The notes: generated by a model from the sequence alone, not told the origin. A stretch of DNA of 49,199 nt from JBFHDX01 sp041584475 (GCA_041584475.1 JBFHDX010000016.1:1-49199); one strand, 5' to 3'. Positions 18,953 through 27,834 are shown, counted from the stretch's first letter. Numbers and translations: made by a program.

Positions 18953-20638
18953 ATGCTGATCGAAAACACCGTCGCGGCGTTCGGCGCGGTCCTCGAGATC
19001 AAGATTCTGCTGCTCATGGCGCTGGGCGTGCTCGCCGGGCTGATCGCCGGCGCCATCCCGGGCTTCACGATCACGATGGCGGTCGTGCTCACGCTTCCGT
19101 TCACCTTCGGCCTGTCCACGATCGAGGGGCTCTCGACCATGATCGGCGTGTTCGTCGGCGGCCTCTCGGGCGGGCTGATGTCGGGGATCCTGACCGGCAT
19201 CCCGGGCACGCCGTCCTCCGTCGCGACGACGTTCGACGGGTTCCCGATGGCGCGCAAGGGCCGCCCCGGGCTGGCGCTCGGCATCGGCGTGTGGTCATCC
19301 TTCCTGGGCGGCATCCTGAGCGCCGTGCTGCTCGTGACCCTGGCGCCGCAGCTGGCGCGGATCGGGCTCGAGTTCGGCCCGTGGGACTATTTCTCGCTGG
19401 TCGTCTTCGCGCTGACGATCACCGCCAGCCTGGCCGGCGAGAACCTGACCAAGGGCCTGATCGCCGGTGCGCTCGGCCTGCTCGTCGCGACCATCGGCGA
19501 GGACCAGATCAACGGTGTCGCCCGTTTCAATTTCGGCACCGACGCCCTCAAACAGGGCTTCGCCTTCCTGCCGGTGCTGGTGGGGCTGTTCGCTTTCAGC
19601 CAGCTCATGAGCGACGTCCAGGACACCGCGAGCGCCCGCAAGCCGCTGATGGAGAAAGGCGCCAAGGCGGTGCGGGTCGAACATCTGGCCGCGGTCAGGG
19701 CGATCGCCGGGCGCTGGGTCAACCTCGTCCGGTCGTCGCTGATCGGCACCTTCACCGGCATCCTGCCGGCGGCCGGCGGATCGATCTCGAACATCCTCGC
19801 TTACGACCAGGCCAAGAAGGCGTCGCGCACGCCCGAGAAATTCGGTACCGGCATCCCGGACGGCATCGTCGCTTCGGAATCGGCGAACAACGCCACCGCC
19901 GGCGGCGCGCTGATCACCATGATGGCGCTCGGCATCCCCGGCGACGTGGTCACCGCGGTCATGCTCGGCGCGCTGCTGATCCACGATGTCGTGCCCAGCC
20001 CCTCCTTCATCGGCGATCAGCCGGTGCTGGCGTACAGCATCTTCATCGCATTCTTCCTGGCCAACTTCATCATGCTGGGCACCCAGGCGATCGCGCTGCG
20101 CGCGTTCCTCTTGGTGACGCGCGTGCCGATGTATTCGCTGGCCGCCGTGATCCTGATCTACTGCGCGATCGGCGTGTTCTCGCTGCACAATGTCGAGTTC
20201 GACGTCTGGACGCTGTTCTGGTTCGGGCTGCTGGGCTACACGATGCGCGTTCTAGGGTTCCCGCTGGCACCGATGATACTCGGCGTCGTGCTGGGCAACA
20301 TCGCCGAGATCAACCTGTCGCGCGCCGTCGCGATCAGCGATGATCTGACCGAGTTCGTGACCCGGCCCTGGTCGCTGTTCTTCCTGACGATCGCGGTGTT
20401 CTCGGCGATCTTCCCCTGGTACCAGCGCGCACGCGGACACAAGCCGTGGACGCTCGTGTTCATGCCGCTGCTCTGCCTTGCGGTGGCGCCGCCGCTGGTC
20501 ATGATGGGCGGCGTCCCCCGGCCCACCCTCGGCGGCCTGCTCGTGGCCGGCGGCCTCTGGCTCTTCTGGCAGCGCGCCCGTTCGGGCTGGAAGCTGGAAC
20601 CGCCGGTCGAGCACCGGGCGCACCTCGAGGAAACCTGA
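18953..20638 (+). CDS. tctA: Tripartite tricarboxylate transporter large permease subunit
   Basis: A 561-residue polytopic permease of the TctA family, with roughly eleven to twelve helices. Typical conserved segments are GLIAGAIPGFTITMAV, LTGIPGTPSSVATTFDG, LPAAGGSISNILAYDQAKK, SESANNATAGGALITM and LGIPGDVVTAVMLGAL, which include the duplicated signature of the two half-domains. It imports the substrate bound by TctC using an ion gradient. It is the last gene of the operon. The following palindromic element may end transcription between it and the convergent xerD. Confidence 0.95.
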   Translation: MLIENTVAAFGAVLEIKILLLMALGVLAGLIAGAIPGFTITMAVVLTLPFTFGLSTIEGLSTMIGVFVGGLSGGLMSGILTGIPGTPSSVATTFDGFPMARKGRPGLALGIGVWSSFLGGILSAVLLVTLAPQLARIGLEFGPWDYFSLVVFALTITASLAGENLTKGLIAGALGLLVATIGEDQINGVARFNFGTDALKQGFAFLPVLVGLFAFSQLMSDVQDTASARKPLMEKGAKAVRVEHLAAVRAIAGRWVNLVRSSLIGTFTGILPAAGGSISNILAYDQAKKASRTPEKFGTGIPDGIVASESANNATAGGALITMMALGIPGDVVTAVMLGALLIHDVVPSPSFIGDQPVLAYSIFIAFFLANFIMLGTQAIALRAFLLVTRVPMYSLAAVILIYCAIGVFSLHNVEFDVWTLFWFGLLGYTMRVLGFPLAPMILGVVLGNIAEINLSRAVAISDDLTEFVTRPWSLFFLTIAVFSAIFPWYQRARGHKPWTLVFMPLLCLAVAPPLVMMGGVPRPTLGGLLVAGGLWLFWQRARSGWKLEPPVEHRAHLEET

Positions 20639-20770
20639 GCGCTGGTCCATCATCCGTTTGCGTGGCATCGGCAGCGGCCCGCTCCCCCACCCGGCCACCC
20701 ACAGCGTGCGGTACCGTTGGGTGGCGGTGTGGGGGAGCGGGCTGGAACGAACCGACCGGATAATGCGCTA
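20639..20770. repeat. Palindromic dispersed element, copy 1
   Basis: A unit of about 130 bp between tctA and xerD. The arms are CCCGCTCCCCCACCCGGCCA... (20678-20701) and its imperfect inverse (20718-20741), with 22 of 24 positions pairing around a 16-base loop. The right end reads GGATAATGCGCTAG, whose final CTAG holds the stop codon of xerD on the minus strand. The flanks as well as the arms match copy 2 at 31411-31540 when that copy is inverted. It probably also works as a two-way terminator. Confidence 0.8.
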
Positions 20771-21691
20771 GCCGGATCCCCGTAGCCGGTCCCGCCGCGC
20801 CAGCGGATGTTTCTCGCCGACCAGCCGGGCGAGACGGTCCGCCAGCACGTGCGTATAGATCTGCGTCGTCGAGATGTCCGCATGGCCCAGCATCTGTTGC
20901 ACCGCGCGCAGGTCGGCGCCGTGCGCCAACAGGTGGCTGGCGAAGGCGTGACGCAGCACGTGCGGGCTCACGCGCGCCGGGGACAGGCCGGCGCGAACCG
21001 CGAGGTCCTTGAGCATCTGGCCGAATCGCTGCCGCGTCAGGTGGCCCGAGCGACCGCCCGACGGGAACAGCCAGCGCGACTCGGCGCCGGGCGGGATGAA
21101 GACGTGCCGTACCGCGCGGTACGCGGCGAGCGCCTCGAGCGCCTTCGCGGTCAGCGGCACGAGCCGTTCCTTGCCGCCCTTGCCGCGCACGATCAGGAAA
21201 TCGCGCTCGCGCGCCACCGCGGCGAAGGGCAGGCCGACGAGCTCGGAGACACGCAGGCCCGTGGCATAGAGCAGCTCGAGCATCGCCGTCGCGCGACGTC
21301 CCGCCGGCCCGGTATCGCCGTGGGCGGCCTCGAGCAGCCGTTCGACCTCGTCCTCACCGAGCACCTTGGGCAGCGGCCGGCGGCGGCGCGGACTGTCCAG
21401 CGTCGTCGTCGGATCGTCGGTCCGCCGCCCGTCCGCCACGAGAAAGCGGTGGAACTGCCGGATCGACGACAGCCGCCGCGCGCTGGTGCTCGACGCCATT
21501 CCGGCGCGCGACATCGCCTCGAGCCAGGATCGCACGTCCTCCGCCGTGGCGTCGCGCGCATCACGCCCGCGTTCGGCCAGATGGGCCAGGTAGCCATCGA
21601 GATCCCGCCCGTAGGCGGCCAGCGTGTTGGCGGCCGCACCGCGCTCCGCGGCAAGCATCTCGAGAAAGCTCTCCCGGTCCGGCGTCGTCAC
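20768..21691 (-). CDS. xerD: Tyrosine site-specific recombinase XerD (or XerC)
   Basis: A 307-residue tyrosine recombinase that resolves chromosome dimers at dif. The N-terminal SAM-like DNA-binding domain (about 1-100) is followed by the catalytic domain with R147 (ATGLRVSEL), K174 (KGGKERLVP), H244 and R247 (HVLRHAFASHLL), H270 (LGHADIS) and nucleophile Y279. The catalytic set is complete and the length normal, so it is a housekeeping Xer rather than a phage integrase. The GTG start overlaps the upstream gene's stop (GTGA). Its TAG stop lies in the end of the palindromic element. XerD versus XerC is not certain. Confidence 0.92.
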   Translation of the reverse strand: MTTPDRESFLEMLAAERGAAANTLAAYGRDLDGYLAHLAERGRDARDATAEDVRSWLEAMSRAGMASSTSARRLSSIRQFHRFLVADGRRTDDPTTTLDSPRRRRPLPKVLGEDEVERLLEAAHGDTGPAGRRATAMLELLYATGLRVSELVGLPFAAVARERDFLIVRGKGGKERLVPLTAKALEALAAYRAVRHVFIPPGAESRWLFPSGGRSGHLTRQRFGQMLKDLAVRAGLSPARVSPHVLRHAFASHLLAHGADLRAVQQMLGHADISTTQIYTHVLADRLARLVGEKHPLARRDRLRGSG

Positions 21692-23517
21692 AATCCCCCT
21701 TCCACCGCCGCCTCGATCGCCAGCCGGCGCGCGTCGCCCGCCAGACCGACCGCGCGCAGACCGCCGATGATCTCGGCGAGCAGCGTCGGTCCGGCATAGC
21801 CGACCCCCGGCGCGCCGAGCAGCAACAGCGACAGCAGCACCGCCTCGCCGCGCCGGCCGTCGGCAACCGCGAGGCGGAAGGCCCGCAGATAGGCCGGGTC
21901 GGCGTCGAGCACGTTGGCGCGCGACGTCTGGTCGAGGAGGGAGGTCCAGTGCCGGTCCGGTATCGGTTTTTCGAGCGCCTCGAGCAGCGTGAAGGCGACG
22001 CCCGCGCGCTGGCTCCACTCCGGCCCGCTCGCCTCCTGCAGGGCCGCGAGCCAGCGATCGATCGATTCGGGTTCCGTATCCGGCGCGTCGTCGGCCAGCC
22101 GGGCGAGCGGCCACAGCAGGTCGGCTTCCGCCTGCTGCGCAGGATCCTCGTCGGCGCGGCGCAGCAGGCCCACCCACTCCTCCGCAAGATCGGGGCGACC
22201 CAGCACGTAGAGAGCGCGCGCCGCATCCGCGGCGAACCACGCGAGCTCCGACGTCGGCTTGAACGTCTCCAGGAGCGGCCGGTAGACACTCAGGGCCAGC
22301 AGGTACATGCCGTCGTCAACGGCGACGCGCAGCGCCTTCTGCACCGCAGAGGCCCGCGCCACGGGAACCTCGTGAAGGTTCGATGCCTGGTACAGCAGCC
22401 CACGCTCGACCGCGGTCCGGTCGTCGTCGGCGCGGCTGATCGCCCGTGCCAGCTCGTCGGCACCGAACGGCAGCGCGGCGTAACGGTCCGCCAGCAGGCG
22501 CGGTCCGATCGCGCCGGCCATCGCGGCGCGCTCGGCCGCGTCGAGCTGCATCGCCGGCGTCACCGTCGGGCTGTCGGCAAGCGCGCGCAGCAGCAGCGGC
22601 GATTCCGTCTCCAGCACATCGGCCGGCAGCCGGGTGCCGGCTTCGCGCGCCATCGCGACGTGCAGCGGCGACGGGTCGGGCAGGCTGTCGATCCTGACCT
22701 TGGTGCCGGCGTAAAGTCCCTCGGCCAGCGTGAAGAAGGCGGGATCCTCGACGCCGCCGCCTTCGGCCAGCATGTTGGCGCCGAACGTCGCCGCCGCCCG
22801 ATCGCCGGCGACCGCCTGACAGAACACGGTGACCTTGTCCCAGTAGGGCCGGGCGAGGACGTCCTTGGCCTCGCCTGCGGTCGCGCAGGCCCCCTTGTTG
22901 TCGCCCAGCAGCAAGCGGTTGTCGATCACCGCGCGCAGCAGGTTGGGGTCCTCGTTTCGATTCGGGGCGATCGCGATCATGTCGACGACCGCGCCCGTCA
23001 GGCCCATCGCCTCGAGGCGCTCCACGCGCACGCCGATCAGGCTGGTCGGCGGATCGCCGGGTTCTCTCGGCGGCGCGATCGCGGTCGAGAGCAGGAGACG
23101 CCGGGCAAGGTCGTGCAGCGCCGGCGATTCGTGACGCGCCGGCAGCTGCGGCAGCAGCCGGAGGATCGTCGCGCGTGGCGTTCCGGACCACATGTCGGCG
23201 CCGAGACCGCCCATCGATTCCTCGAGCGTGCCGCCGGAATCCGGATCGAGCGTCGCGAGCACGCCGACCTCGATCTGCGATTCGCCCGGCGCGGCGGGGT
23301 CGGCGTCCAGTATCGCGGCGGCCGGATCTTCCTCGTCGGGGGCGAGCTGCAGCGGCAGCGTCGGCTCCTCGCCCGGGGGGGCGGCATCGCGCAGCTGGGC
23401 CAGGCGGGGCGGATCGCCCGGGACGGTATCGGCACGGACCGGCGATGCGGCGAATGTCAGTACGACGAGAGCGGCTGCGGCCGCCAGACAGGGTTCAACG
23501 CGTGAAACGCGAGGCAT
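21688..23517 (-). CDS. Large exported protein of unknown function
   Basis: A 609-residue protein with a signal peptide (hydrophobic core AAAAALVVLTFAASPVRA ending near residue 29). A proline/acid-rich low-complexity stretch spans about residues 30-110. The rest is an alanine/leucine-rich all-helical region, probably of TPR or solenoid type, with repeated A-x3-A-x2-L patterns. It is likely periplasmic. Its stop overlaps xerD and its start overlaps the tiny membrane protein upstream, so all three form one unit. I recall similar uncharacterised proteins beside xerD/aroK in related bacteria, but I know of no function. Confidence 0.8.
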   Translation of the reverse strand: MPRVSRVEPCLAAAAALVVLTFAASPVRADTVPGDPPRLAQLRDAAPPGEEPTLPLQLAPDEEDPAAAILDADPAAPGESQIEVGVLATLDPDSGGTLEESMGGLGADMWSGTPRATILRLLPQLPARHESPALHDLARRLLLSTAIAPPREPGDPPTSLIGVRVERLEAMGLTGAVVDMIAIAPNRNEDPNLLRAVIDNRLLLGDNKGACATAGEAKDVLARPYWDKVTVFCQAVAGDRAAATFGANMLAEGGGVEDPAFFTLAEGLYAGTKVRIDSLPDPSPLHVAMAREAGTRLPADVLETESPLLLRALADSPTVTPAMQLDAAERAAMAGAIGPRLLADRYAALPFGADELARAISRADDDRTAVERGLLYQASNLHEVPVARASAVQKALRVAVDDGMYLLALSVYRPLLETFKPTSELAWFAADAARALYVLGRPDLAEEWVGLLRRADEDPAQQAEADLLWPLARLADDAPDTEPESIDRWLAALQEASGPEWSQRAGVAFTLLEALEKPIPDRHWTSLLDQTSRANVLDADPAYLRAFRLAVADGRRGEAVLLSLLLLGAPGVGYAGPTLLAEIIGGLRAVGLAGDARRLAIEAAVEGGL

Positions 23518-23677
23518 CGATCTGCGTCTCGACCGTCTCTTCGGGGGCGGGAATGTCCATCGTCCCGAGAGCGATCAGGCCTCCCAGGATCAGGAGCCCG
23601 AGGACGGCGAAGCCGGCTATCAGGTATCGGTTCATCGGATCCGCGAACGTGTCGGATTTGCTGGCACGGGTACGCAC
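23495..23677 (-). CDS. Small single-pass membrane protein
   Basis: A 60-residue protein from the GTG at 23677, or 46 residues from the ATG at 23635 (MNRYLIAGFAVLGLL). One strongly hydrophobic helix (YLIAGFAVLGLLILGGLIALG) is followed by an acidic tail (DIPAPEETVETQIDASRF) that would lie in the periplasm. Its 3' end overlaps the start of the large exported protein by 23 bp, so the two are probably co-translated and may be partners, with the small protein as a membrane tether. Neither start has a convincing ribosome site. It is divergent from aroK. No family recognised. Confidence 0.7.
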   Translation of the reverse strand: MRTRASKSDTFADPMNRYLIAGFAVLGLLILGGLIALGTMDIPAPEETVETQIDASRFTR

Positions 23678-23816
23678 AGGAAGGTCACGGCCACGCTTCC
23701 TTCGGGCGGTTCGGGGTTTACGCTAGCCATCGACTATGGCAATTCTGCGACAGTGTAATTATTTGACAGGATAGCCGCAACGGCCGAGGGCCGGCCGTGG
23801 CCCGGTTGTCGCGGTG

Positions 23817-24374
23817 ATGCGCAAGGCTTCGATTCCCCAACTGACCAGGCCGCTCGTGTTCATCGGCCTGATGGGTGCCGGCAAGTCGGCGGTCGGACGC
23901 CGGGTCGCGGCGCGGCTCGGTGTCCCGTTCATCGATGCGGACAGCGAAATCGAAGCGGCGGCGGGAAGCACGATCCAGGAGATCTTCGATTCGCACGGCG
24001 AGGAGGCGTTCCGGGACGGTGAGCGCCGCGTGATCGCGCGGCTCCTGACGACCGAGCCCGCGCACGTCCTGGCGACCGGCGGCGGCGCCTTCATGGATCC
24101 GACGACGCGGGCGCTGATCCGCGAGCAGGCCATCTCGCTGTGGCTGCGCGCCGATCTCGACGTTCTGTTCAGGCGGGTGAACCGGCGCAGCCACCGGCCG
24201 CTGCTCAGGACGACGGATCCGAGAGGAACGCTGGAGGAACTGATGAAGCTGCGCTATCCGGTCTATGCTGAAGCGGATATCGTCGTCGACAGCAAAGAAG
24301 GACCGATCGACGCGACCGTCGACCGCGTCATCGAGGTCCTGGCCGACTATCTTGCCGAGGGAGACGGAGCTTGA
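23817..24374 (+). CDS. aroK: Shikimate kinase
   Basis: A 185-residue kinase that phosphorylates shikimate at the 3-OH in the common aromatic pathway. Walker A is GLMGAGKS (17-24). The shikimate/Mg site is FIDADSEIE with D40 and D42. The conserved glycine loop is ATGGGAF, and the lid contains NRRSHRPLL. A GTG codon directly before the ATG could also serve as start. The stop overlaps the region of the aroB ribosome site and the two genes are tightly linked. It is divergent from the small membrane protein. Confidence 0.95.
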   Translation: MRKASIPQLTRPLVFIGLMGAGKSAVGRRVAARLGVPFIDADSEIEAAAGSTIQEIFDSHGEEAFRDGERRVIARLLTTEPAHVLATGGGAFMDPTTRALIREQAISLWLRADLDVLFRRVNRRSHRPLLRTTDPRGTLEELMKLRYPVYAEADIVVDSKEGPIDATVDRVIEVLADYLAEGDGA

Positions 24375-24376
24375 TC

Positions 24377-25486
24377 ATGCCTGAGACCGTGCGGGTCGAG
24401 CTCGGCACGCGCAGCTACGATATCGTCGTCGGCGACACGGTCCTGGCCGAGGCGGGCAGCCACGTGGCGCCGGTGCTGCGCCACGAGCGGGTCATCGTCG
24501 TCACCGACACGCACGTCGCGCCGCTCTATCTGGAGATGCTCGTGCGCTCGCTTGGCGACGCCGGAATCCGGGCCGAGGCCGTCGTCCTGCCGGCCGGGGA
24601 ACAGAGCAAGGATTTCGCGCATCTGGAGCGACTGATCGGCGAAATCCTCGAGCTCGGCATCGAGCGCGACAGCACGCTCGTCGCCCTCGGCGGTGGCGTC
24701 GTCGGCGATCTCACGGGGTTCGCAGCCGCCGTCGCGCTGCGCGGCATCGACTTCATACAGGTGCCGACGACGCTGCTTGCGCAGGTCGACAGCTCGGTCG
24801 GCGGCAAGACCGGCATCAACACGCGGCACGGCAAGAATCTCGTCGGCGCGTTCCATCAGCCGCGCCTGGTGCTGGCCGACAGCGGCGTGCTGGAAACCCT
24901 GCCGCGGCGCGAGCTACAGGCAGGGTACGCGGAGGTCGTGAAGTACGGACTGATCGGCGATGCAGCCTTCTTCCGCTGGCTCGAGGGGCACGGCTCGGAC
25001 CTGCTCGACGGCGACCGCGAGGTGATCCGTCGCGCCGTCGTCACCAGTTGCCGCGCCAAGGCCGCGATCGTCACCGCCGACGAGCGTGAGGCCGGCCGGC
25101 GCGCGCTGCTCAATCTCGGCCACACGTTCGGGCACGCGCTCGAGGCGGAGACGGGATTCAGCGACACGCTGCTGCACGGCGAGGCGGTTGCCATCGGCAT
25201 GGTCATGGCCTTCGACATGTCGGTTCGTCTCGGCCTCTGCCGCCCGCGCGAAGCCGATCGGGTGCGCCGGCACCTGGCGGCGGTCGGGCTGCCGACGGGA
25301 ACCGAATTCGCACCGGCGGTGCTGTGGGATCCGCAGCGGCTCATCGCCCACATCATGAAAGACAAGAAAGTGAAAAGCGGCTCACCGACCTTCATCCTGG
25401 TCCGCGGCATCGGCGAGGCCTTCATCGCCGACGACGTCCCGGCGGCGGAACTGGCCGCCTTTATCGAGGGAGCGATCGCAGCATGA
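24377..25486 (+). CDS. aroB: 3-dehydroquinate synthase
   Basis: A 369-residue AroB, which converts DAHP to 3-dehydroquinate using NAD and a divalent metal. Conserved landmarks are PAGEQSKDF, the NAD loop GGGVVGDLTGF, PTTLLAQVDSSVGGKTGIN, the metal ligands near AGYAEVVKYGLI, and the histidine motif LNLGHTFGHALE. The ATG at 24377 is chosen because GGAG lies seven bases upstream; a TTG at 24371 would add two residues. Its stop overlaps the next ATG (ATGA), giving an aroK-aroB-transporter operon. Confidence 0.96.
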   Translation: MPETVRVELGTRSYDIVVGDTVLAEAGSHVAPVLRHERVIVVTDTHVAPLYLEMLVRSLGDAGIRAEAVVLPAGEQSKDFAHLERLIGEILELGIERDSTLVALGGGVVGDLTGFAAAVALRGIDFIQVPTTLLAQVDSSVGGKTGINTRHGKNLVGAFHQPRLVLADSGVLETLPRRELQAGYAEVVKYGLIGDAAFFRWLEGHGSDLLDGDREVIRRAVVTSCRAKAAIVTADEREAGRRALLNLGHTFGHALEAETGFSDTLLHGEAVAIGMVMAFDMSVRLGLCRPREADRVRRHLAAVGLPTGTEFAPAVLWDPQRLIAHIMKDKKVKSGSPTFILVRGIGEAFIADDVPAAELAAFIEGAIAA

Positions 25487-26781
25487 CCACGCAATGGCTC
25501 TGGATGACGGGCGCGATCTTCGTCCTGCTCGTGCTCTCGGCCTTTTTCTCGGGCTCGGAGACCGCTCTCACCGCCGCCTCCCGCGCGCGCATGCACTCGC
25601 TCTCGAAGCAGGGCGAGACGCGGGCCGATACGGTGCTGCGGCTGCGCATCCGCACCGAGCGGCTGATCGGCGCCATCCTGCTCGGCAACAACCTCGTCAA
25701 CATCATGGCCTCGGCGCTGGCGACGAGCCTGCTGCTGGGTGTCTTCGGCGAGGCCGGGATCGTTTACGCGACGCTCGTCATGACGCTCCTCGTGCTCGTG
25801 TTCTCCGAGGTGCTGCCGAAGACCTACGCCATGTCGCACGCCGACCGGATGGCGCTGCGGGTGGCGTCGCCGATCCGCCTGATCGTCTTCCTGTTCGCGC
25901 CGGTCACCCATGCGATCTACATCGTCGTCCGCGGCACGCTCGGCCTGTTCGGCATCGAGCTGGGCGCCGAGCTCGGCCGCGAGGAGGCGGAGGAGGAGCT
26001 GCGCGGCGCCATCGATCTGCACGAGCGGGAGGAACCGGAGACGCGGCACGAGCGGCAGATGATGCGCAGCATCCTCGACCTCGACGACGTCGAGGTCGGC
26101 GAGATCATGACGCACCGGCGCAACGTCGTGACGGTCAACGCGGAGGACGAGCCGGAAGCGGTCGTCGACCAGATCCTCGGCAGCCCCTATACGCGGATCC
26201 CGGTCTATCGCGGCGATCCCGACAATATCGTCGGCGTCCTGCACGCCAAGGAACTGCTGCGCGCGCTGCGCCGCAGCGACGGCGACGTCACCGGCATCGA
26301 TTTCTCCGATCTCACCGGCGAGCCCTGGTTCATCCCCGACACCACCAGCCTGCTCGACCAGCTGCAGGCGTTCCGCAGCCGGCGCGAGCATTTCGCCATC
26401 GTCGTCGACGAGTACGGGGCGCTGATGGGCATCGTCACGCTCGAGGACATCCTCGAGGAGATCGTCGGCGAAATCGAGGACGAGCACGACATGCCGGTGC
26501 GCGGCGTGCATCCGCAGCCGGACGGCAGCCTGGTGATCGAGGGAACGGTCACGCTGCGCGACCTGAACCGCGAGTTCGACTGGGACCTGCCGGACCAGGA
26601 GGCCTCGACGATCGCCGGTCTGGTGCTGCACGAGGCGCGGCTGATCCCCGACCGGGGCCAGGTGTTCGTGTTCTACGGCTTCCGCTTCGAGGTCCTGAAG
26701 CGCGTGCGCAACCAGATCGTCTCGGTGCGCGTTACGCCGCCGCCCACATCGCGCCCGGCCGAGGCCGCGAAGAGCCCGTGA
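25483..26781 (+). CDS. CNNM/CorC (HlyC) family transporter
   Basis: A 432-residue protein with an N-terminal CNNM transmembrane domain (about 1-190; SAFFSGSETALTAASRARMH, then GNNLVNIMASALATSLL and SEVLPKTYA). A cytoplasmic CBS pair follows (about 200-340, with PYTRIPVYRGDPDNIVGVLH and IVVDEYGALMGIVTLEDI), then a C-terminal CorC_HlyC domain. The family covers magnesium efflux proteins; the old haemolysin name is misleading. It is translationally coupled to aroB, a common arrangement in alphaproteobacteria without an obvious metabolic reason. Confidence 0.93.
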   Translation: MTTQWLWMTGAIFVLLVLSAFFSGSETALTAASRARMHSLSKQGETRADTVLRLRIRTERLIGAILLGNNLVNIMASALATSLLLGVFGEAGIVYATLVMTLLVLVFSEVLPKTYAMSHADRMALRVASPIRLIVFLFAPVTHAIYIVVRGTLGLFGIELGAELGREEAEEELRGAIDLHEREEPETRHERQMMRSILDLDDVEVGEIMTHRRNVVTVNAEDEPEAVVDQILGSPYTRIPVYRGDPDNIVGVLHAKELLRALRRSDGDVTGIDFSDLTGEPWFIPDTTSLLDQLQAFRSRREHFAIVVDEYGALMGIVTLEDILEEIVGEIEDEHDMPVRGVHPQPDGSLVIEGTVTLRDLNREFDWDLPDQEASTIAGLVLHEARLIPDRGQVFVFYGFRFEVLKRVRNQIVSVRVTPPPTSRPAEAAKSP

Positions 26782-26889
26782 TCCCGGCGGCAGCGGTTGA
26801 CCTGGCGGGCGCCGCCGCCATATTCATCGGGCCGGCCGTTCCCGGCGGGCCGGACACCGCGAGCCAGACCCTGCAGCAGAGAGGAAGGC

Positions 26890-27432
26890 ATGCCGCTTTC
26901 GCCGCCAGAACCGCGCGAGCACATCCACAGCCGCGATATCGAGCTGCGGGGCTACCGCCGCGCCGACGGGCTGTGGGACATCGAGGCCCGCATGAACGAC
27001 ACCAAGACGTACAGCTTCCCCAACCGGGACCGCGGCGAGATCGAGGCCGGCGAGCCGATCCACGACATGTGGCTGCGCGTGACCATCGATGACCGCTACA
27101 CGATCCGCGACATCGAGGCGGCGACCGATGCCGGGCCGTTCAGCATCTGCGGCGACATCGCGCCGGCGTTCGGGAAACTCAAGGGGCTGACGATCGGCCC
27201 GGGCTGGATGCGCGAGGCGCGCCAGCGCGTCGGCGGCATCCACGGCTGCACCCACCTGCTCGAGCTGCTCGGCCCGATCGCGACGGTCAGCTACCAGACG
27301 CTGGTACGCTCGACGACCCAGAAGCCGCGGAACCCGGACCAGCCGCCGCGGCATCTCGACAGCTGCCACGCGCTCGACCGCAGCGGGCCGGTCGTCAAGG
27401 CGCACTATCCGGAGTTCTATACCGGCGATTGA
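26890..27432 (+). CDS. DUF2889 family protein
   Basis: A 180-residue soluble protein of the DUF2889 type, recognised by HSRDIELRGYRRADGLWDIEARMNDTK and the later GPGWMREARQRVGGIHGCTHLLEL. It has no signal peptide and no helices long enough for a membrane. The ATG follows a clean GAGGAAGG. The conserved histidine and cysteine in GIHGCTHLLEL could be catalytic or metal-binding, but the biochemical role is unknown. It lies 108 bp after the CNNM gene and 19 bp before the convergent bolA stop. Confidence 0.85.
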   Translation: MPLSPPEPREHIHSRDIELRGYRRADGLWDIEARMNDTKTYSFPNRDRGEIEAGEPIHDMWLRVTIDDRYTIRDIEAATDAGPFSICGDIAPAFGKLKGLTIGPGWMREARQRVGGIHGCTHLLELLGPIATVSYQTLVRSTTQKPRNPDQPPRHLDSCHALDRSGPVVKAHYPEFYTGD

Positions 27433-27451
27433 GCGGCGCGCGCGGCGGCGC

Positions 27452-27730
27452 TCAGCGCGTGCCGGCCTCGGCCGGCGTGCGGGTCTCGAGCGCCAGCGCG
27501 TGCACCTGCTCGGCCAGCTCCTCGGCGAGGATGCCGTAGATCATGCGCTGGCGCTCGACGCGCGACTTGCCCTCGAAGGCGGCGGCGACCACGCTGACGC
27601 GGAAATGCGTCTCGCCGCCCGGCCGCCAGCCCGCATGGCCGCGGTGGCGCGCCGACTCGTCCGCGATGTCGAGCGCCTGCGGGGCGAGCGCCTCGGTCAG
27701 TTTGGCGCGGATCGTCTCGGCAACGCTCAC
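27452..27730 (-). CDS. bolA: BolA family protein
   Basis: A 92-residue BolA. The class II KH-like core is intact: SARHRGHAGW, ETHFRVSVVAAAFEGKSRVERQRMI and VHALALETRTP. BolA proteins bind monothiol glutaredoxins through a shared Fe-S cluster, and some affect gene expression and cell shape. The GTG start is supported by GGGAGAG upstream. It is divergent from the J-domain/cobST unit, so its promoter must share the region with the phased repeats at 27799-27834. Confidence 0.93.
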   Translation of the reverse strand: MSVAETIRAKLTEALAPQALDIADESARHRGHAGWRPGGETHFRVSVVAAAFEGKSRVERQRMIYGILAEELAEQVHALALETRTPAEAGTR

Positions 27731-27798
27731 GGCGGTTCTCTCCCTCGGCGAAACCGGCGCCGGACCGCGGCCGCCGGGGCGCGGCCAATGTGCTCATT

Positions 27799-27834
27799 TT
27801 GCACGAAGTTGCACGGTTTGCACGGACTTGCACG
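27799..27834 (+). promoter_or_regulatory. Four phased TTGCACG direct repeats
   Basis: TTGCACG occurs at 27799, 27809, 27818 and 27828, that is at 10, 9 and 10 bp spacing, close to one helical turn each. The array lies between bolA and the J-domain-cobST genes, and its last copy overlaps a plausible -35 box. Same-face direct repeats of this kind are typical of operators bound by several copies of a regulator. No regulator can be named. Confidence 0.6.

Noticed and set aside
20768..21691. The tyrosine recombinase as an integrase of a mobile island.
   Set aside because: Its length, complete Xer-type motifs and housekeeping neighbours (aroK/aroB nearby), with no tRNA or attachment repeats, indicate chromosomal XerD/XerC.
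25483..26781. Haemolysin, as this CBS-domain family is often labelled.
   Set aside because: The domain order CNNM-CBS-CBS-CorC_HlyC indicates an ion transport protein; nothing suggests a toxin.
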